DNA of 64,000 nt from Pseudomonadota bacterium (GCA_027623555.1 JAQBSZ010000002.1:1-64000); one strand, 5' to 3'. Shown: positions 45,799 to 56,197, counted from the first letter of the stretch. Translations and numbers: made by a program. The notes: generated by a model not told the origin, from the letters alone.

Positions 45799-46205
45799 CG
45801 GTCAGTGCTGACAACATCGCAAAATCGCTGAATCTCTTCTTCGGTATTAATGTAGTGAACGGATGCTCGATTGAGGTCACCGGGACCGGATCTAGCCAGA
45901 TCCAGGCGTGCATTGATTTTCCCTACAGCCGATCTCCCCCAGGAGTGCAATTGAAAAGTTGGGTGAACGCAACATAGAATTGTTGAATCTTTTCCTGCTC
46001 ATTCTCCGCCGCCTCGAAACTTCCATACTCCTGTTCGAGAACCAGGTGATCCTGGATGGTACCGATCCGATGCCGGAGACAAGGTACAACCCGCATTGTT
46101 GAAATGCACGATGCGTAGACAGGCGCGAGTTTCTTCGCATATTTTTTTATGTCCATCAGAAAACTCGCTTGAAAACAGTTTGCTGAGGGTTAGCAATCGG
46201 AGCAA
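45792..46205 (-). pseudogene. Remnant of a class V aminotransferase (frameshift + internal deletion)
   Basis: Three frames on the - strand hold pieces of one protein. The first (to about 46085) gives RIVHFNNAGCTLSPASD, like the N-terminal block of PLP enzymes of this class; the next frame continues IQDHLVLEQEYGSFEAAENE and IQQFYVAFTQLFNC; then a third frame gives NARLDLA and NRASVHYINTEEEIQRF to TGA 45792-45794, the C-terminal block. The middle (about 250 codons, including the PLP lysine) is missing. It is a dead gene; some relatives act as cysteine desulfurase-like enzymes. Confidence 0.65.
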
Positions 46206-46370
46206 CGCACGTGAAATGACGTCCGCGCAGGGGGGCCTGTGTAGGCGGATGATATTAGCAAATAGATATGCTACCGTGCCAGAAATTGGTAGCTGGAACT
46301 ATCTGCCGAGAATTAACAGGCAGCAATCAGGACTCTACCGAGTGACAATGATAATCAAGCGAGGAACCCC

Positions 46371-47219
46371 ATGACTGCTTCCTGCAAAAATAAATCTACA
46401 GAAAAGCAACTTGCCGGTCGTCGACAACTCTTGAAAAGTCTGACAATTCTACCCACCGGCCTGTGCATGGGAATGCTGGCCACAAACTCTGTGCTGGCAC
46501 AGGACAGTGTTGCCAACTCGGTCAAGGCGCTGGTCTTCGATGTCTTTGGCACTGTAGTGGATTGGCGTGCATCCATTATCAGGGAAGGTCAGCTACTGGC
46601 GGCCCGCAAAGGTTATCAAGTGGATTGGGCAGAGTTTGCCGATCGCTGGCGCTCTGGCTATGGGCCAGCCATGAACAAAGTGCGCACCGGTGAGCTACCC
46701 TGGACCAGGATTGACGATCTGCATCGCATGATTCTCGATGAGCTGGTTCAGGAATATGCGTTAACGGGTATGGATGAAGCGGAACTGGATCATTTCAACA
46801 AGGCCTGGCATCGATTGTCACCCTGGCCAGATACGGTGGCAGGGCTTAATCGTCTGAAGACGAAGTATGTTATTGCGACGTTGTCAAATGGCAACGTAGC
46901 CTTACTGACAAATATGGCGAAGAATGCCGGCATGCCCTGGGATGCTGTCCTGTCGGCGGAGTTGGCCAGGCACTACAAACCCGATCCTGAGGCCTACCTG
47001 ACTGCAGCCGATCTACTGGGTCTACCCCCGGAGCAGGTCATGATGGTCGCTGCTCACCCGAGTGACCTGCGGGCAGCGGCAAGAACGGGTTTACATACTG
47101 CCTATGTAATCAGGCCGCTGGAGAGAGGGCCGGGACGACCCGTGGATTTGAACCCGGCGGGCGAGTTTGACTACACGGCGACGGACTTCCTCGATCTGGC
47201 TCGCCAACTCGGCGCTTAG
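46371..47219 (+). CDS. HAD type II haloacid dehalogenase-like, Tat signal
   Basis: 282 residues. HAD motifs: FDVFGT with nucleophile Asp57, motif II TLSNGN, motif III Lys in YKPDPEAYLTAA, and the acidic HPSDLRAA. The order and the type II cap match L-2-haloacid dehalogenases. The N-terminus has GRRQLLKSL (Arg17-Arg18), a hydrophobic stretch and a cleavage site near VLAQ, a twin-arginine export signal, unusual for this family. GAGGAA precedes the ATG. Substrate unknown. Confidence 0.85.
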   Translation: MTASCKNKSTEKQLAGRRQLLKSLTILPTGLCMGMLATNSVLAQDSVANSVKALVFDVFGTVVDWRASIIREGQLLAARKGYQVDWAEFADRWRSGYGPAMNKVRTGELPWTRIDDLHRMILDELVQEYALTGMDEAELDHFNKAWHRLSPWPDTVAGLNRLKTKYVIATLSNGNVALLTNMAKNAGMPWDAVLSAELARHYKPDPEAYLTAADLLGLPPEQVMMVAAHPSDLRAAARTGLHTAYVIRPLERGPGRPVDLNPAGEFDYTATDFLDLARQLGA

Positions 47220-47249
47220 CAATCGGCACAGGGCACAGGGAAGCATAAC

Positions 47250-47510
47250 TTGTCTGAAATTGAACTCGATTCGCAATCGAAGCAGGAAATTGTCGAACAG
47301 GTGCAGAAGTATCTGCACGATGAATTGCAGATTGAACTCGGTGGATTCGACGCCCAGTTTCTCGTGGACTTTTTCGCTGAGCACCTGGGCTGCTATTACT
47401 ATAACCAGGGCCTGGCAGATGCCCTCAAAGCCTTCGAAGGCAAGATAGAAGAATTCAGTGATTTAGTATTTCAACTGGAGAAGGAGACTGGTTCGAGTGG
47501 CAGGGCTTGA
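47250..47510 (+). CDS. DUF2164 family protein
   Basis: 86 residues from TTG 47250. The family core is QKYLHDELQIELGGFDAQFLVDFFAEHLGCYYYNQG, split here at Gly for reading, then DALKAFEGKIEEFSDL. A small helical cytoplasmic protein of unknown function. No ATG fits the family start, so the TTG is likely. It lies 30 bp after the HAD gene. Confidence 0.85.
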   Translation: MSEIELDSQSKQEIVEQVQKYLHDELQIELGGFDAQFLVDFFAEHLGCYYYNQGLADALKAFEGKIEEFSDLVFQLEKETGSSGRA

Positions 47511-47519
47511 TTGAATATT

Positions 47520-49538
47520 TTAACCGATGCTCTCTCTGAGTGGCAGGCGAATAAAAAATTCGCTGCCCAAGTCTTTTTCCGATTCAAAGCTGATTTCGCC
47601 GTCCAGTTTTTCAATCATACGTTTGACGATAACCATGCCCAGACCGGTCCCTTCAGGTTCCTTCTCTGACCCGGGAACTTCTTTGGTGAATTCTTGAAAC
47701 ATGCGCTGCTGAAATTCTTCGCTCATACCTCGTCCAGTATCACGAATAAAAATTTCGATTCCCAGTCTCCTGCGAAAGTACACCGCCTTATAGCCGATTT
47801 TAATATCGCCCTTGTCAGTAAACTTGATGGCATTGGTCAGAATATTCATCAAGGCATGTTGCAGTCGTGATTTGTCGGTCTGCACCAGAAGATTTGCTGA
47901 CGCAAACTCGGTACTGAGATTCAGGCCTTTCTCCATGGCAGAGGGAAGCATCATGTCCCGTACCTCATTCAAGAAATGGGACATCTCAACCAGTTCGAAT
48001 TCCGGTTCGAAACTGTCCGATTCCAATTCAGCCATTTCCAGTAAATCATTGATCAGGTTATGAAGATGATCACTCTGTTTGATAACTGTATTCATATGCT
48101 GCCGCGTGGGTTCATCCAACTTCTTCGATTGCGCAGCAAGCAATCGTTTCGAATTTGCAAGAATCAGATGAACCGGTGTAAGGAACTCCCGGGAAACATT
48201 GCGTAGAAAATCGCCTTTCGCCTTGGTCTCCTGGCGAGCCTGGGCGTATTCTTCATTCTTGGAGCGGGCAAATTCAACCAGGGAGAGCAGCAGCATCATT
48301 GCCGCGAATACGAACAGTGTCTGACTTATCGCAGGCGCAATCGGACTGCGTTCGATCAAGTTAAATTTATACAGAGAGAACGAACTCATTGACATCAGTA
48401 CCAGTGCCCAGGTGAAGAACAGATACATCGCCGAACGTGAACCTTGAAACGCGGTAATTCCGGTCATAACGAAAACCGTCAGTGCGATTAGCAATCCGAG
48501 GTAGAGCATGAGAGATACGTTTTCATTGCTAATCTGCGCGAAGGGAATTATCAAAAAGTAGAGTGCGACTGGAATCATGGCGTAGGTTAAAAATCTCAGC
48601 ACGATATCCACAGAATCCTTGTAGCGGGCAGTTAACTGTAACGATTGCCCCAGCAAACAGAAACTGGCGATCAAGATTGTCGCTGAGACATAGGAAGCGC
48701 GATTATTAAATTCGCTAAAGCCTCCCCAAATCCATATTCTTCCCATGCCGGTCTGGGCGAGGAAGTATCCAATAGCACCGCCAAAGAACAATGCAAAGCC
48801 GAGGAACTGCTTCTCGCGTAAAAAATAGAGGAAAATTACACACACACAGAAACAGAGGAAGAAGAAAGCGAAGAATGCCCCGAGAAATGCGAGTTCATCT
48901 TGTTGATCATTGGCAAGTAGAGCCATCGTAGTCAGTGTTAAGGGTATTTCTACACCGGACTGAGAATGAGCGCGGAAGAAAATCCGCGTCTGAGTCTCGG
49001 TTTCCGACAGTTCGAATGGAATCACTGGAAATCGGTAGGGTATCTCCAAGTCAGTGACCGCTATGGTATCACCGACAGTCTTGTGTTCGACTATCTCATC
49101 ACCATGTACGAGGTAGAAGTCGACGCGATCTAGCCCGGGGCTTTCCAGGCTTAGTACCAATTCAGCATAGAGGGCAGGATTCCCGGTGAGAATTATACCA
49201 AACCAGTGGGCTGACTCTGACAACCCAAACGTAGGAATGGCCTGGGTGGAGCGCTGCCACTGAACCGTGGGTTGCATGATATCTTCAATGGAAAGTTCGC
49301 TACCCGGGTCTTCCAGGTGATCCAGGTATTGGCCCAAAACCACGGGCAACTGATTTTGTCGAATATTCAGTTCAGCCGCGGCTATCCTGTCGCCCGCAAT
49401 CAACCAACTGAACAGGGTCAGTAGCAACATCCAACCTCGGAGGTAAGAGTTCAAACTGTTAAGAAAATACCAGCGGCGAAACACGAGTGAGACGACCTCG
49501 AATACAATGAACCACCGCATTATAAAGTATGCGATCAC
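47520..49538 (-). CDS. 7TMR-DISM sensor histidine kinase lacking the H-box histidine
   Basis: Up to 672 residues: a periplasmic DISM sensor domain (about 60-205), seven membrane helices (about 215-415), a dimerisation helix and an HATPase domain (about 545-670). The phospho-acceptor site reads NVSREFLTP: Arg450 (CGG 48189-48191) where His is expected (SHExxTP). The N-box (NILTNAIKF), G1 (DTGRGM), and G2 (GTGLGMVI) are intact, so ATP binding is likely. His457 lies seven residues on. Start at 49538 or at ATG 49430, which has GAGG 4 bases before it. No response regulator is adjacent. Confidence 0.87.
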   Translation of the reverse strand: MIAYFIMRWFIVFEVVSLVFRRWYFLNSLNSYLRGWMLLLTLFSWLIAGDRIAAAELNIRQNQLPVVLGQYLDHLEDPGSELSIEDIMQPTVQWQRSTQAIPTFGLSESAHWFGIILTGNPALYAELVLSLESPGLDRVDFYLVHGDEIVEHKTVGDTIAVTDLEIPYRFPVIPFELSETETQTRIFFRAHSQSGVEIPLTLTTMALLANDQQDELAFLGAFFAFFFLCFCVCVIFLYFLREKQFLGFALFFGGAIGYFLAQTGMGRIWIWGGFSEFNNRASYVSATILIASFCLLGQSLQLTARYKDSVDIVLRFLTYAMIPVALYFLIIPFAQISNENVSLMLYLGLLIALTVFVMTGITAFQGSRSAMYLFFTWALVLMSMSSFSLYKFNLIERSPIAPAISQTLFVFAAMMLLLSLVEFARSKNEEYAQARQETKAKGDFLRNVSREFLTPVHLILANSKRLLAAQSKKLDEPTRQHMNTVIKQSDHLHNLINDLLEMAELESDSFEPEFELVEMSHFLNEVRDMMLPSAMEKGLNLSTEFASANLLVQTDKSRLQHALMNILTNAIKFTDKGDIKIGYKAVYFRRRLGIEIFIRDTGRGMSEEFQQRMFQEFTKEVPGSEKEPEGTGLGMVIVKRMIEKLDGEISFESEKDLGSEFFIRLPLRESIG

Positions 49539-49658
49539 ACAACGAAGTTCGATTTGGGTAAGGGTTGGGCAAATTTCGGTTAATGTCGTATCCGGCAGGC
49601 TGGTTGACTCGTCTCCTTATCCGTGTGAAATTGCTGCCACCAACTAATAGTTTTCCAA

Positions 49659-51857
49659 ATGTATAGTAGCGTGATGAATCTAAGGGCTTTGATTATTATG
49701 TCTTCGACTCTGCTTGTCGGCTTGCTGCCAGGATGCAGCGACTCGGAACAAGCTCCAGGCCCCGCTAATATGATAGGACAGGAGCCGAATTTGACAAGTC
49801 AAGCTGTACTTGAAGAGTCTATGAATCCCTTCTTTGTTGACAGCCCTTTATACCTGAACTATCCGCAATTCGATCTAATCGAAAACGCCCACTATCTGCC
49901 AGCATTTGTCAGAGGCATGACAGAGCAGTTGGCTGAGGTTGATGCTATCGCCAATCAGGCCGAGCAACCTACCTTCGAGAATACAATCCTGGCCATGGAG
50001 CTATCGGGGCAATTACTCAATCGAGTAAGCAGCGTTTTCTATGCGATGGCCAGTGCCCATACCAACGATGAAATACGTGCGTTACAACAACAGCTTGCGC
50101 CTGATCTTGCCGCACATGATGATGCGATTATGCTCAATCGCAATTTGTTTGCACGAATCCATGCTCTATGGGAAGAGCGTGAAGCATTGGAGCTTAATGC
50201 GGAATCGAAAAGGTTATTGGAGCAGTACCATATCGATTTCATCCGTGCCGGTGCTGCACTAAACATCGATCAGCAGCAGCGCATGCGACAGATAAATGCC
50301 CAGCTCGCAACTCTGCAGACCCGGTATAGTCAAAATATTCTCAGCGAAGTGAATGACCTGGCGATTGTCGTTGATACGCGAGAAGAACTGGCAGGGCTTG
50401 ATGCATCGCTGGTCGCGGCAGCAGCTGAAGAGGCTGGCGAGCGTGGAATGCCGGGTAAATTTGTCTTACCCCTGTTAAATACCAGCAATCAACCAGCTCT
50501 GGCCTCACTACAGAATCGAGCCCTGCGCGAAAGAATACATACAATCTCGCTCTCAAGGGGTAATCGAGGAGGTGACTTCGATAACCGGGAAGGACTTGTG
50601 CAATTACTGAAACTGCGAGCAGAGCGTGCCCAACTGCTTGGTTATGAAAATCATGCACACTTTATTTTAGAGGACAGTACGGCTCAGACAGTGACTGCTG
50701 TAAATCAGCTGCTGGCGCAATTAGCACCGCCTGCTGTCACAAACGCCAGGCAGGAAGCCGCTGATATTCAGCAGATGATTAACGATGCCGGCGAAGATTT
50801 TTTACTTGCTGCCTGGGACTGGGATTTCTATACCGAGAAAGTCAGGGCGGCGCGATTCGAATTTGATGAAAGACAATTACGACCCTATTTTGAGTTGAAC
50901 AATGTGCTTCTCAAGGGAGTGTTCTTCGCGGCAGAACAGCTCTACGGCATTCGCTTTGAAGAGCGTACCGACTTGCCAGTGTACAGCGAAGACGTTCGAG
51001 TATTTGAGGTCTTCGATACTGTTGGTACAACGCTGGCCCTGTTTATAACCGATTACTATGCAAGACCCAGTAAAAGAGGAGGGGCCTGGAATGGCTCTTA
51101 TATAGTGCAGAGTGACCTGCTGAATACTCAACCTGTCATGGCCAACCACCTGAATATTACCAAGCCGACTTCGGGAGAGGCTACGCTCTTGACAATCGAC
51201 GAAGTTAGTACGATGTTTCACGAGTTCGGACATGCATTGCATGTCATGTTCTCTAGCGTAGAGTATCCCTATTTCTCCGGTACCCGAGTGCCTCGGGATT
51301 TTGTCGAATATCCCAGTCAGGTAAACGAGGTGTGGTCAACCTGGCCTGCAGTGCTGGAAAACTATGCCATTCATTACGTCACTGGCGAGCCGATGCCGGC
51401 TGCACTGCTTGCCAAGGTGCTATCGGCCCGGAAATTCAATCAGGGATATGCAACCACAGAATATCTGGCGGCTGCCATTCTCGATCAGGCCCTTCACCAG
51501 GTATCACCGGATGAAGTGCCCAATGCTGAAGCACTGATGGATTTCGAGATGGCGGTGTTGAATAAGGCCGGGGTGTTATTGCCGGAGGTTCCTCCGCGTT
51601 ACCGCAGCACCTATTTCAACCACATCATGGGTGGCTACTCGGCGGGCTACTATTCCTATATCTGGAGCGAAGTCCTGGACGCCGATTCGGCGGACTGGTT
51701 CGTGGAGAATGGTGGTCTATTGAGAAGCAATGGTGACCACTTCAGACGAACCCTGCTTTCTCGCGGTGGCAGTGAAGAGGCGATGACTCTGTTCAGAAAC
51801 TTTCGTGGCCGCGATGCCGATATTGCACCACTGCTTGAGCGTCGAGGCTTGAATTAG
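49659..51857 (+). CDS. M3-family metallopeptidase, lipoprotein
   Basis: 732 residues, similar to dipeptidyl carboxypeptidase Dcp. The lipobox LLPGC near residue 26 predicts a lipoprotein, so it acts in the periplasm. The zinc site is HEFGH at 521-525 with the later ligand Glu550 (FVEYPSQ). It would degrade short peptides. Start at ATG 49659 or 49674. The gene is divergent from the histidine kinase and convergent with holA. Confidence 0.92.
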   Translation: MYSSVMNLRALIIMSSTLLVGLLPGCSDSEQAPGPANMIGQEPNLTSQAVLEESMNPFFVDSPLYLNYPQFDLIENAHYLPAFVRGMTEQLAEVDAIANQAEQPTFENTILAMELSGQLLNRVSSVFYAMASAHTNDEIRALQQQLAPDLAAHDDAIMLNRNLFARIHALWEEREALELNAESKRLLEQYHIDFIRAGAALNIDQQQRMRQINAQLATLQTRYSQNILSEVNDLAIVVDTREELAGLDASLVAAAAEEAGERGMPGKFVLPLLNTSNQPALASLQNRALRERIHTISLSRGNRGGDFDNREGLVQLLKLRAERAQLLGYENHAHFILEDSTAQTVTAVNQLLAQLAPPAVTNARQEAADIQQMINDAGEDFLLAAWDWDFYTEKVRAARFEFDERQLRPYFELNNVLLKGVFFAAEQLYGIRFEERTDLPVYSEDVRVFEVFDTVGTTLALFITDYYARPSKRGGAWNGSYIVQSDLLNTQPVMANHLNITKPTSGEATLLTIDEVSTMFHEFGHALHVMFSSVEYPYFSGTRVPRDFVEYPSQVNEVWSTWPAVLENYAIHYVTGEPMPAALLAKVLSARKFNQGYATTEYLAAAILDQALHQVSPDEVPNAEALMDFEMAVLNKAGVLLPEVPPRYRSTYFNHIMGGYSAGYYSYIWSEVLDADSADWFVENGGLLRSNGDHFRRTLLSRGGSEEAMTLFRNFRGRDADIAPLLERRGLN

Positions 51858-51864
51858 TCAATGT

Positions 51865-52911
51865 CTAAGAAGCCTGTCTGGCAGTAACGGTGCTTGTACC
51901 GCTGATGCTGAGTAGCAGCAGACTAAGTTCATCCCAGGGGTTTGTTCGTAGCATGCCCTTGATGGATTGATCGATTTCCCGGGCATGCTCCAACATCAGC
52001 CAGATTTCCCGAGATTTGATCCTGCCAATGGCACTCCTTACCACTTGCTTGCGATTAAACCAGACATGAGCAGTTTGCATGATCGCGTTTATACCCTGTC
52101 CCTGTTGCCTTTTTTCAATCATTGGCAATAGCTGGCGAAGCTCGCGAGTAATGGCGCCCAGAATCGGAAGTGGAAATATTCCTTCGGCTTTTAGTGCCGC
52201 AAGAATTTTTTGCGAACGCGCCGCTTCGCCGAGCAGGGCGGCGTCAATCAGGTGGTACACTGTGTATCGAGAACTGTCTGCGACTACTTGCATGACCGTA
52301 TTGACATCCAAATTGATAGTGGCATGTTGCGCAGGGTTTGCCATTAGTTTGAGCTTCTCGATCTCCTGCATTGCCGCCAATAAGTTGCCCTCAACTTTAT
52401 CGACAAGCAACTGAAGCGCCGCCGGCTCGGCACTAATCCCTTCCCGCAATAATCGCTGTGCCAACCAGGTGCTCAGACCATCGCGGTTTATCGGCCAAAT
52501 CGGCAGATAGGCACCAGCAGCTTCGATAGTCTTGAACCATTTGGTATTCGCTGTGCCGGATTCCAGCTTTGGGCTGATGATCAGCAGCAATAAGTCTGAA
52601 CCAGGCGTGGTGAGATAATCCTGTAGCGCCTGTTTACCGGCTTCATCAAGCTTGCTGCTGGTCAGACGTAACTCGATCAGTTTCTGTTCAGCGAACAGGG
52701 ACAGATTGCTGGTTGCATGGGAGAAATCTTGCCAATCAAAGCTGCGATCGACATTAAATACTTCCCGATCGAGAAACCCAAGATTGCGATAATGATGGCG
52801 TACCTGGTCGGCTGCTTCCTGGGTCAATAGAGTTTCGTCGCCGGAGATCCAGTAGAGCGCCAGGTTCTTGTTCTTGAGTGTGCTAGCTAATTGCTCGGCC
52901 TTGATCTTCAT
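51865..52911 (-). CDS. holA: DNA polymerase III subunit delta HolA
   Basis: 348 residues. The clamp-loader wrench subunit that opens the beta clamp. Family marks: LALYWISGDETLLTQEAAD near the start (usual xLxYLIxGxEPLLxxE), a Walker-like region that is not functional, and the helical collar domain at the C-terminus. It follows lptE by 11 bp in the leuS-lptE-holA order found across gammaproteobacteria; nadD is not next to it here. Confidence 0.93.
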   Translation of the reverse strand: MKIKAEQLASTLKNKNLALYWISGDETLLTQEAADQVRHHYRNLGFLDREVFNVDRSFDWQDFSHATSNLSLFAEQKLIELRLTSSKLDEAGKQALQDYLTTPGSDLLLLIISPKLESGTANTKWFKTIEAAGAYLPIWPINRDGLSTWLAQRLLREGISAEPAALQLLVDKVEGNLLAAMQEIEKLKLMANPAQHATINLDVNTVMQVVADSSRYTVYHLIDAALLGEAARSQKILAALKAEGIFPLPILGAITRELRQLLPMIEKRQQGQGINAIMQTAHVWFNRKQVVRSAIGRIKSREIWLMLEHAREIDQSIKGMLRTNPWDELSLLLLSISGTSTVTARQAS

Positions 52912-52922
52912 TGTCAGTCAGA

Positions 52923-53429
52923 TCAGCTTCCGCTTGCTTCCAGTCGGCGCATCAGTTGGTTAACGAGTTCTCGGCGCATTTCGGCGGTAATAATTTCGAT
53001 CTCTTCGCGGTTACCGGCAATATTTTCAATATCTTCGAAATAAGTGCGTTCCACAAACAGAGTCTGAGGTTCAATGAAAACCTGTTCGCCCTGACTGAAA
53101 GCTATGGCTACCGCCACTCGCATCTCGTACTGCGCCGCGCGCGCCCGTGGATTGACAGTAACCGGGCGGCTGACGATCTGTTCAACGCCAACTGCGAGCA
53201 GTGGTATACCGGGGTTTGACACGGCTGAATTGATGAGCTCGAAGTTCACATTCGAAACAACCAGGCTGCGTCGCAATAGCCGGGAGAATTCACTATTGGG
53301 TTGTTGCAGATGCAACTGGATAGCGTCGAATTGTGAGGAAATAACATCGTTACCGCGCAGTGCAAAACCACACCCAGGCAGGCTGATTAGTGAAAAGCTC
53401 ACTATGAGTACGTGTAACAATCGATTCAT
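52923..53429 (-). CDS. lptE: LPS-assembly lipoprotein LptE
   Basis: 168 residues. The plug of the LptD translocon that puts lipopolysaccharide on the cell surface. Lipobox LPGCGFALRG near residues 17-26 is typical. The rest is low in conservation, as usual for the family. It lies 19 bp after leuS, and holA follows. Confidence 0.93.
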   Translation of the reverse strand: MNRLLHVLIVSFSLISLPGCGFALRGNDVISSQFDAIQLHLQQPNSEFSRLLRRSLVVSNVNFELINSAVSNPGIPLLAVGVEQIVSRPVTVNPRARAAQYEMRVAVAIAFSQGEQVFIEPQTLFVERTYFEDIENIAGNREEIEIITAEMRRELVNQLMRRLEASGS

Positions 53430-53448
53430 GAATTTGCTCAGAGGCTTC

Positions 53449-55929
53449 CTAGTTCACTACTATGTTGACGAGGCGCTCAGGGACTACAATAACCTTGCGG
53501 ACCGTGCCTGTGGAGATAAAACGCTTAACGGCTACATTTTCCAGTGCCAACTGCTCCAGGTCTTCCTGCTTGATACTCCTGGGTACTTCGATTTTGTCCC
53601 GCAGCTTGCCGTTAACCTGTAATACGACCAAAGCCATGTCCTGTTTCAGTGCCGATTGGTCGACGGTTGGCCAGGGTGCATCGATTATTGGGTCCGGATG
53701 ACCCAGATGATTCCATAACACATGAGAAAAATGCGGCACGATTGGCGCGAGCACTAATATTGCGGTTTCTAACGCTTCCTGGACTACCGGCCGGTCTGTA
53801 TCGCTGCCGCTGTCGTCCAGGAATCGGGTGGTGGCATTCATCAGTTCCATGGTAGCGGCAATAACCGTGTTAAAAGTCTGCCGTCGGGCATAATCGTCGG
53901 TAATTTTTTCCAGGGTCTGGTGAGTCTTCAGGCGAAGTTTTTTCTGTTCGTCGTTTAATTCCAGCGCCGCATAATCGTCACATGCGACAGGGTCGTGGCC
54001 GGCGACTGTTTTCCACACTCTCTTCAGAAACCGGTAACTACCTTCCACTCCGGAATCTGACCAGTCCAGGGATTGATCAGGGGGAGAGGCAAACATCGCA
54101 AACATTCGTACCGTATCGGCGCCATATTTTTCGATCAATGGCATTGGGTCGACGGTATTACCCTTCGATTTTGACATCTTGGCGCCGTCTTTCAATACCA
54201 TGCCCTGGGTGAGCAGTCGGGTAAACGGCTCATCGGAATTTACCAGGCCTTCATCACGCATCAGTTTGTGATAGAAGCGCGCATAGAGCAGGTGCAGAAT
54301 GGCGTGTTCGATCCCACCGATGTATTGATCAACTGGTAACCAGTAGTTGGCGCGAGCATCGAGCATGCGATCGTTCTGGTCCCGGCAGGTGAAGCGGGCG
54401 TAATACCAGGAGGATTCCATAAACGTATCGAAGGTATCTGTCTCCCGCTGTGCAGGACGCTTACACTGTGGACAATCCACATCGACAAATTCCGCCATTC
54501 TTCCCAAAGGAGAGCCACTGTCATCGAATTCAACGTCTTCCGGTAACAGGACAGGCAAGTCTTCTTCAGGAACTGGCACCGCTCCGCAAGCCGTGCAGTT
54601 GATCATTGGAATCGGCGCTCCCCAGTAGCGCTGCCTGGAGACTCCCCAGTCCCGTAATCGATAATTGATGGTTTTCTCACCCTTGCCCTGTGCATTGAGA
54701 TACTGCGCGATGGCCTCGAAGGCTTGTTGGAAATCCAAGCCATCGAATTCACCGGAGTTAATTAGCACCCCTTTGTCGATGTAGGCTGCCTGCTCCAGAT
54801 CGCAGATCGAATCTTTGGATGAGGGTGCAATAACCTGTTTAATGTCCAGACCGTACTTCCTGGCAAATTCCCAGTCTCTCTGATCGTGCCCGGGTACAGC
54901 CATGACGGCCCCGGAACCGTAACTCATAAGCACGAAGTTGGCGACATAGATTGGTACTTGCTGCTGGCTGATCGGATGAATGGCTTTCACGCCAGTATCC
55001 ATACCCAGTTTTTCCATGGTTGCCAGTTCTGCTTCGGCCACTTTGATGTTGTTCTGTTGGTTGATAAAATCTGCCAGCTCGCGATTAACCTTGGCTGCCT
55101 TTGCTGCCAGCGGATGCTGCGGCGCGACGGCGACATAAGTTACCCCCAGTAAGGTATCGGGTCGTGTTGTATACACCGACAGGTGCTGCAGCGCAGCGTC
55201 AGTCTCACCGGCCACTTCGAAATCCAGCTCGATGCCTTCCGATCTGCCGATCCAGTTGCTCTGCATCGTCTTGACCTTTTCAGGCCAGCCTTCCAGTGAA
55301 CTCAGATCGTCCAGCAGTTCCTGTGAGAACTGGCTGATCCTGACAAACCATTGCGGTATGCTGCGCCTTTCTACAAGCGCACCGGAGCGCCAGCCGCGGC
55401 CATCGACTACTTGTTCATTCGCCAGTACAGTCTGATCGACCGGATCCCAATTAACCTCGGCTTCCTTCTTGTACACCAGTCCCTTGTTAAACAAGCGGGT
55501 AAAAAACCATTGCTCCCAGCGGTAGTAGTCACGGTGGCAAGTGGCCAATTCGCGGGACCAGTCATAAGCGTAGCCGAGTCGCTTCAGTTGCTGACGCATG
55601 TAATCAATATTGCTATAGGTCCATTTGGCGGGTGCCACCTTATTCTGCATGGCGGCGTTTTCAGCGGGCAAGCCAAACGCATCCCAACCCATGGGCTGCA
55701 GAACGTTCTTACCCTGCATGCGTTGAAAACGCGCGATTACGTCACCGATGGCGTAGTTGCGCACATGACCCATGTGCAGATGGCCACTCGGATAAGGAAA
55801 CATCGCCAGGCAGTAGAATTTCTCACGCGAGGGATCCTCCACCGCCCGGAAACTGTCATTTTCCTGCCAATAGGATTGCGCCTCAGCCTCGACCTGCTGC
55901 GGTAAATATTGTGAATCGATGCTACTCAT
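53449..55929 (-). CDS. leuS: Leucyl-tRNA synthetase LeuS
   Basis: 826 residues, class I. HMGH signature in [17 protein letters not shown] near residue 50 and KMSKSKGN in the 600s; the CP1 editing domain includes [12 protein letters not shown]. Charges tRNA-Leu, including the one at 3790-3874. A 268-bp region lies upstream with no T-box or leader peptide that I recognise. First gene of leuS-lptE-holA. Confidence 0.97.
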   Translation of the reverse strand: MSSIDSQYLPQQVEAEAQSYWQENDSFRAVEDPSREKFYCLAMFPYPSGHLHMGHVRNYAIGDVIARFQRMQGKNVLQPMGWDAFGLPAENAAMQNKVAPAKWTYSNIDYMRQQLKRLGYAYDWSRELATCHRDYYRWEQWFFTRLFNKGLVYKKEAEVNWDPVDQTVLANEQVVDGRGWRSGALVERRSIPQWFVRISQFSQELLDDLSSLEGWPEKVKTMQSNWIGRSEGIELDFEVAGETDAALQHLSVYTTRPDTLLGVTYVAVAPQHPLAAKAAKVNRELADFINQQNNIKVAEAELATMEKLGMDTGVKAIHPISQQQVPIYVANFVLMSYGSGAVMAVPGHDQRDWEFARKYGLDIKQVIAPSSKDSICDLEQAAYIDKGVLINSGEFDGLDFQQAFEAIAQYLNAQGKGEKTINYRLRDWGVSRQRYWGAPIPMINCTACGAVPVPEEDLPVLLPEDVEFDDSGSPLGRMAEFVDVDCPQCKRPAQRETDTFDTFMESSWYYARFTCRDQNDRMLDARANYWLPVDQYIGGIEHAILHLLYARFYHKLMRDEGLVNSDEPFTRLLTQGMVLKDGAKMSKSKGNTVDPMPLIEKYGADTVRMFAMFASPPDQSLDWSDSGVEGSYRFLKRVWKTVAGHDPVACDDYAALELNDEQKKLRLKTHQTLEKITDDYARRQTFNTVIAATMELMNATTRFLDDSGSDTDRPVVQEALETAILVLAPIVPHFSHVLWNHLGHPDPIIDAPWPTVDQSALKQDMALVVLQVNGKLRDKIEVPRSIKQEDLEQLALENVAVKRFISTGTVRKVIVVPERLVNIVVN

Positions 55930-56197
55930 GCATATCTTTAAAGCCTGATAACAACGGGGCTGCTCGGCTGCTTGCGGTCAATCACCGAGTATTTCCAGGC
56001 ATTCATTATGCCAGGAGGCATTCGACAACATTGCTGCCATTTTTCAGGCACAGCAAAAGCTCGCAAGAATAACTCAGACCCGCTGAGACAGGTAGTGGCA
56101 GGAAGAAATAGGTACATCTAGTAAGAGCGCTGAATTGGACGATCTGCTGATTTGCCGAAGGACAGAGTTGTTACACAGGTAATTGATCAGCTGCTCC

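Noticed and set aside
55351-56072. Long + strand frames opposite and upstream of leuS
   Set aside because: They are antisense to a strongly conserved gene, with no ribosome site or family match.
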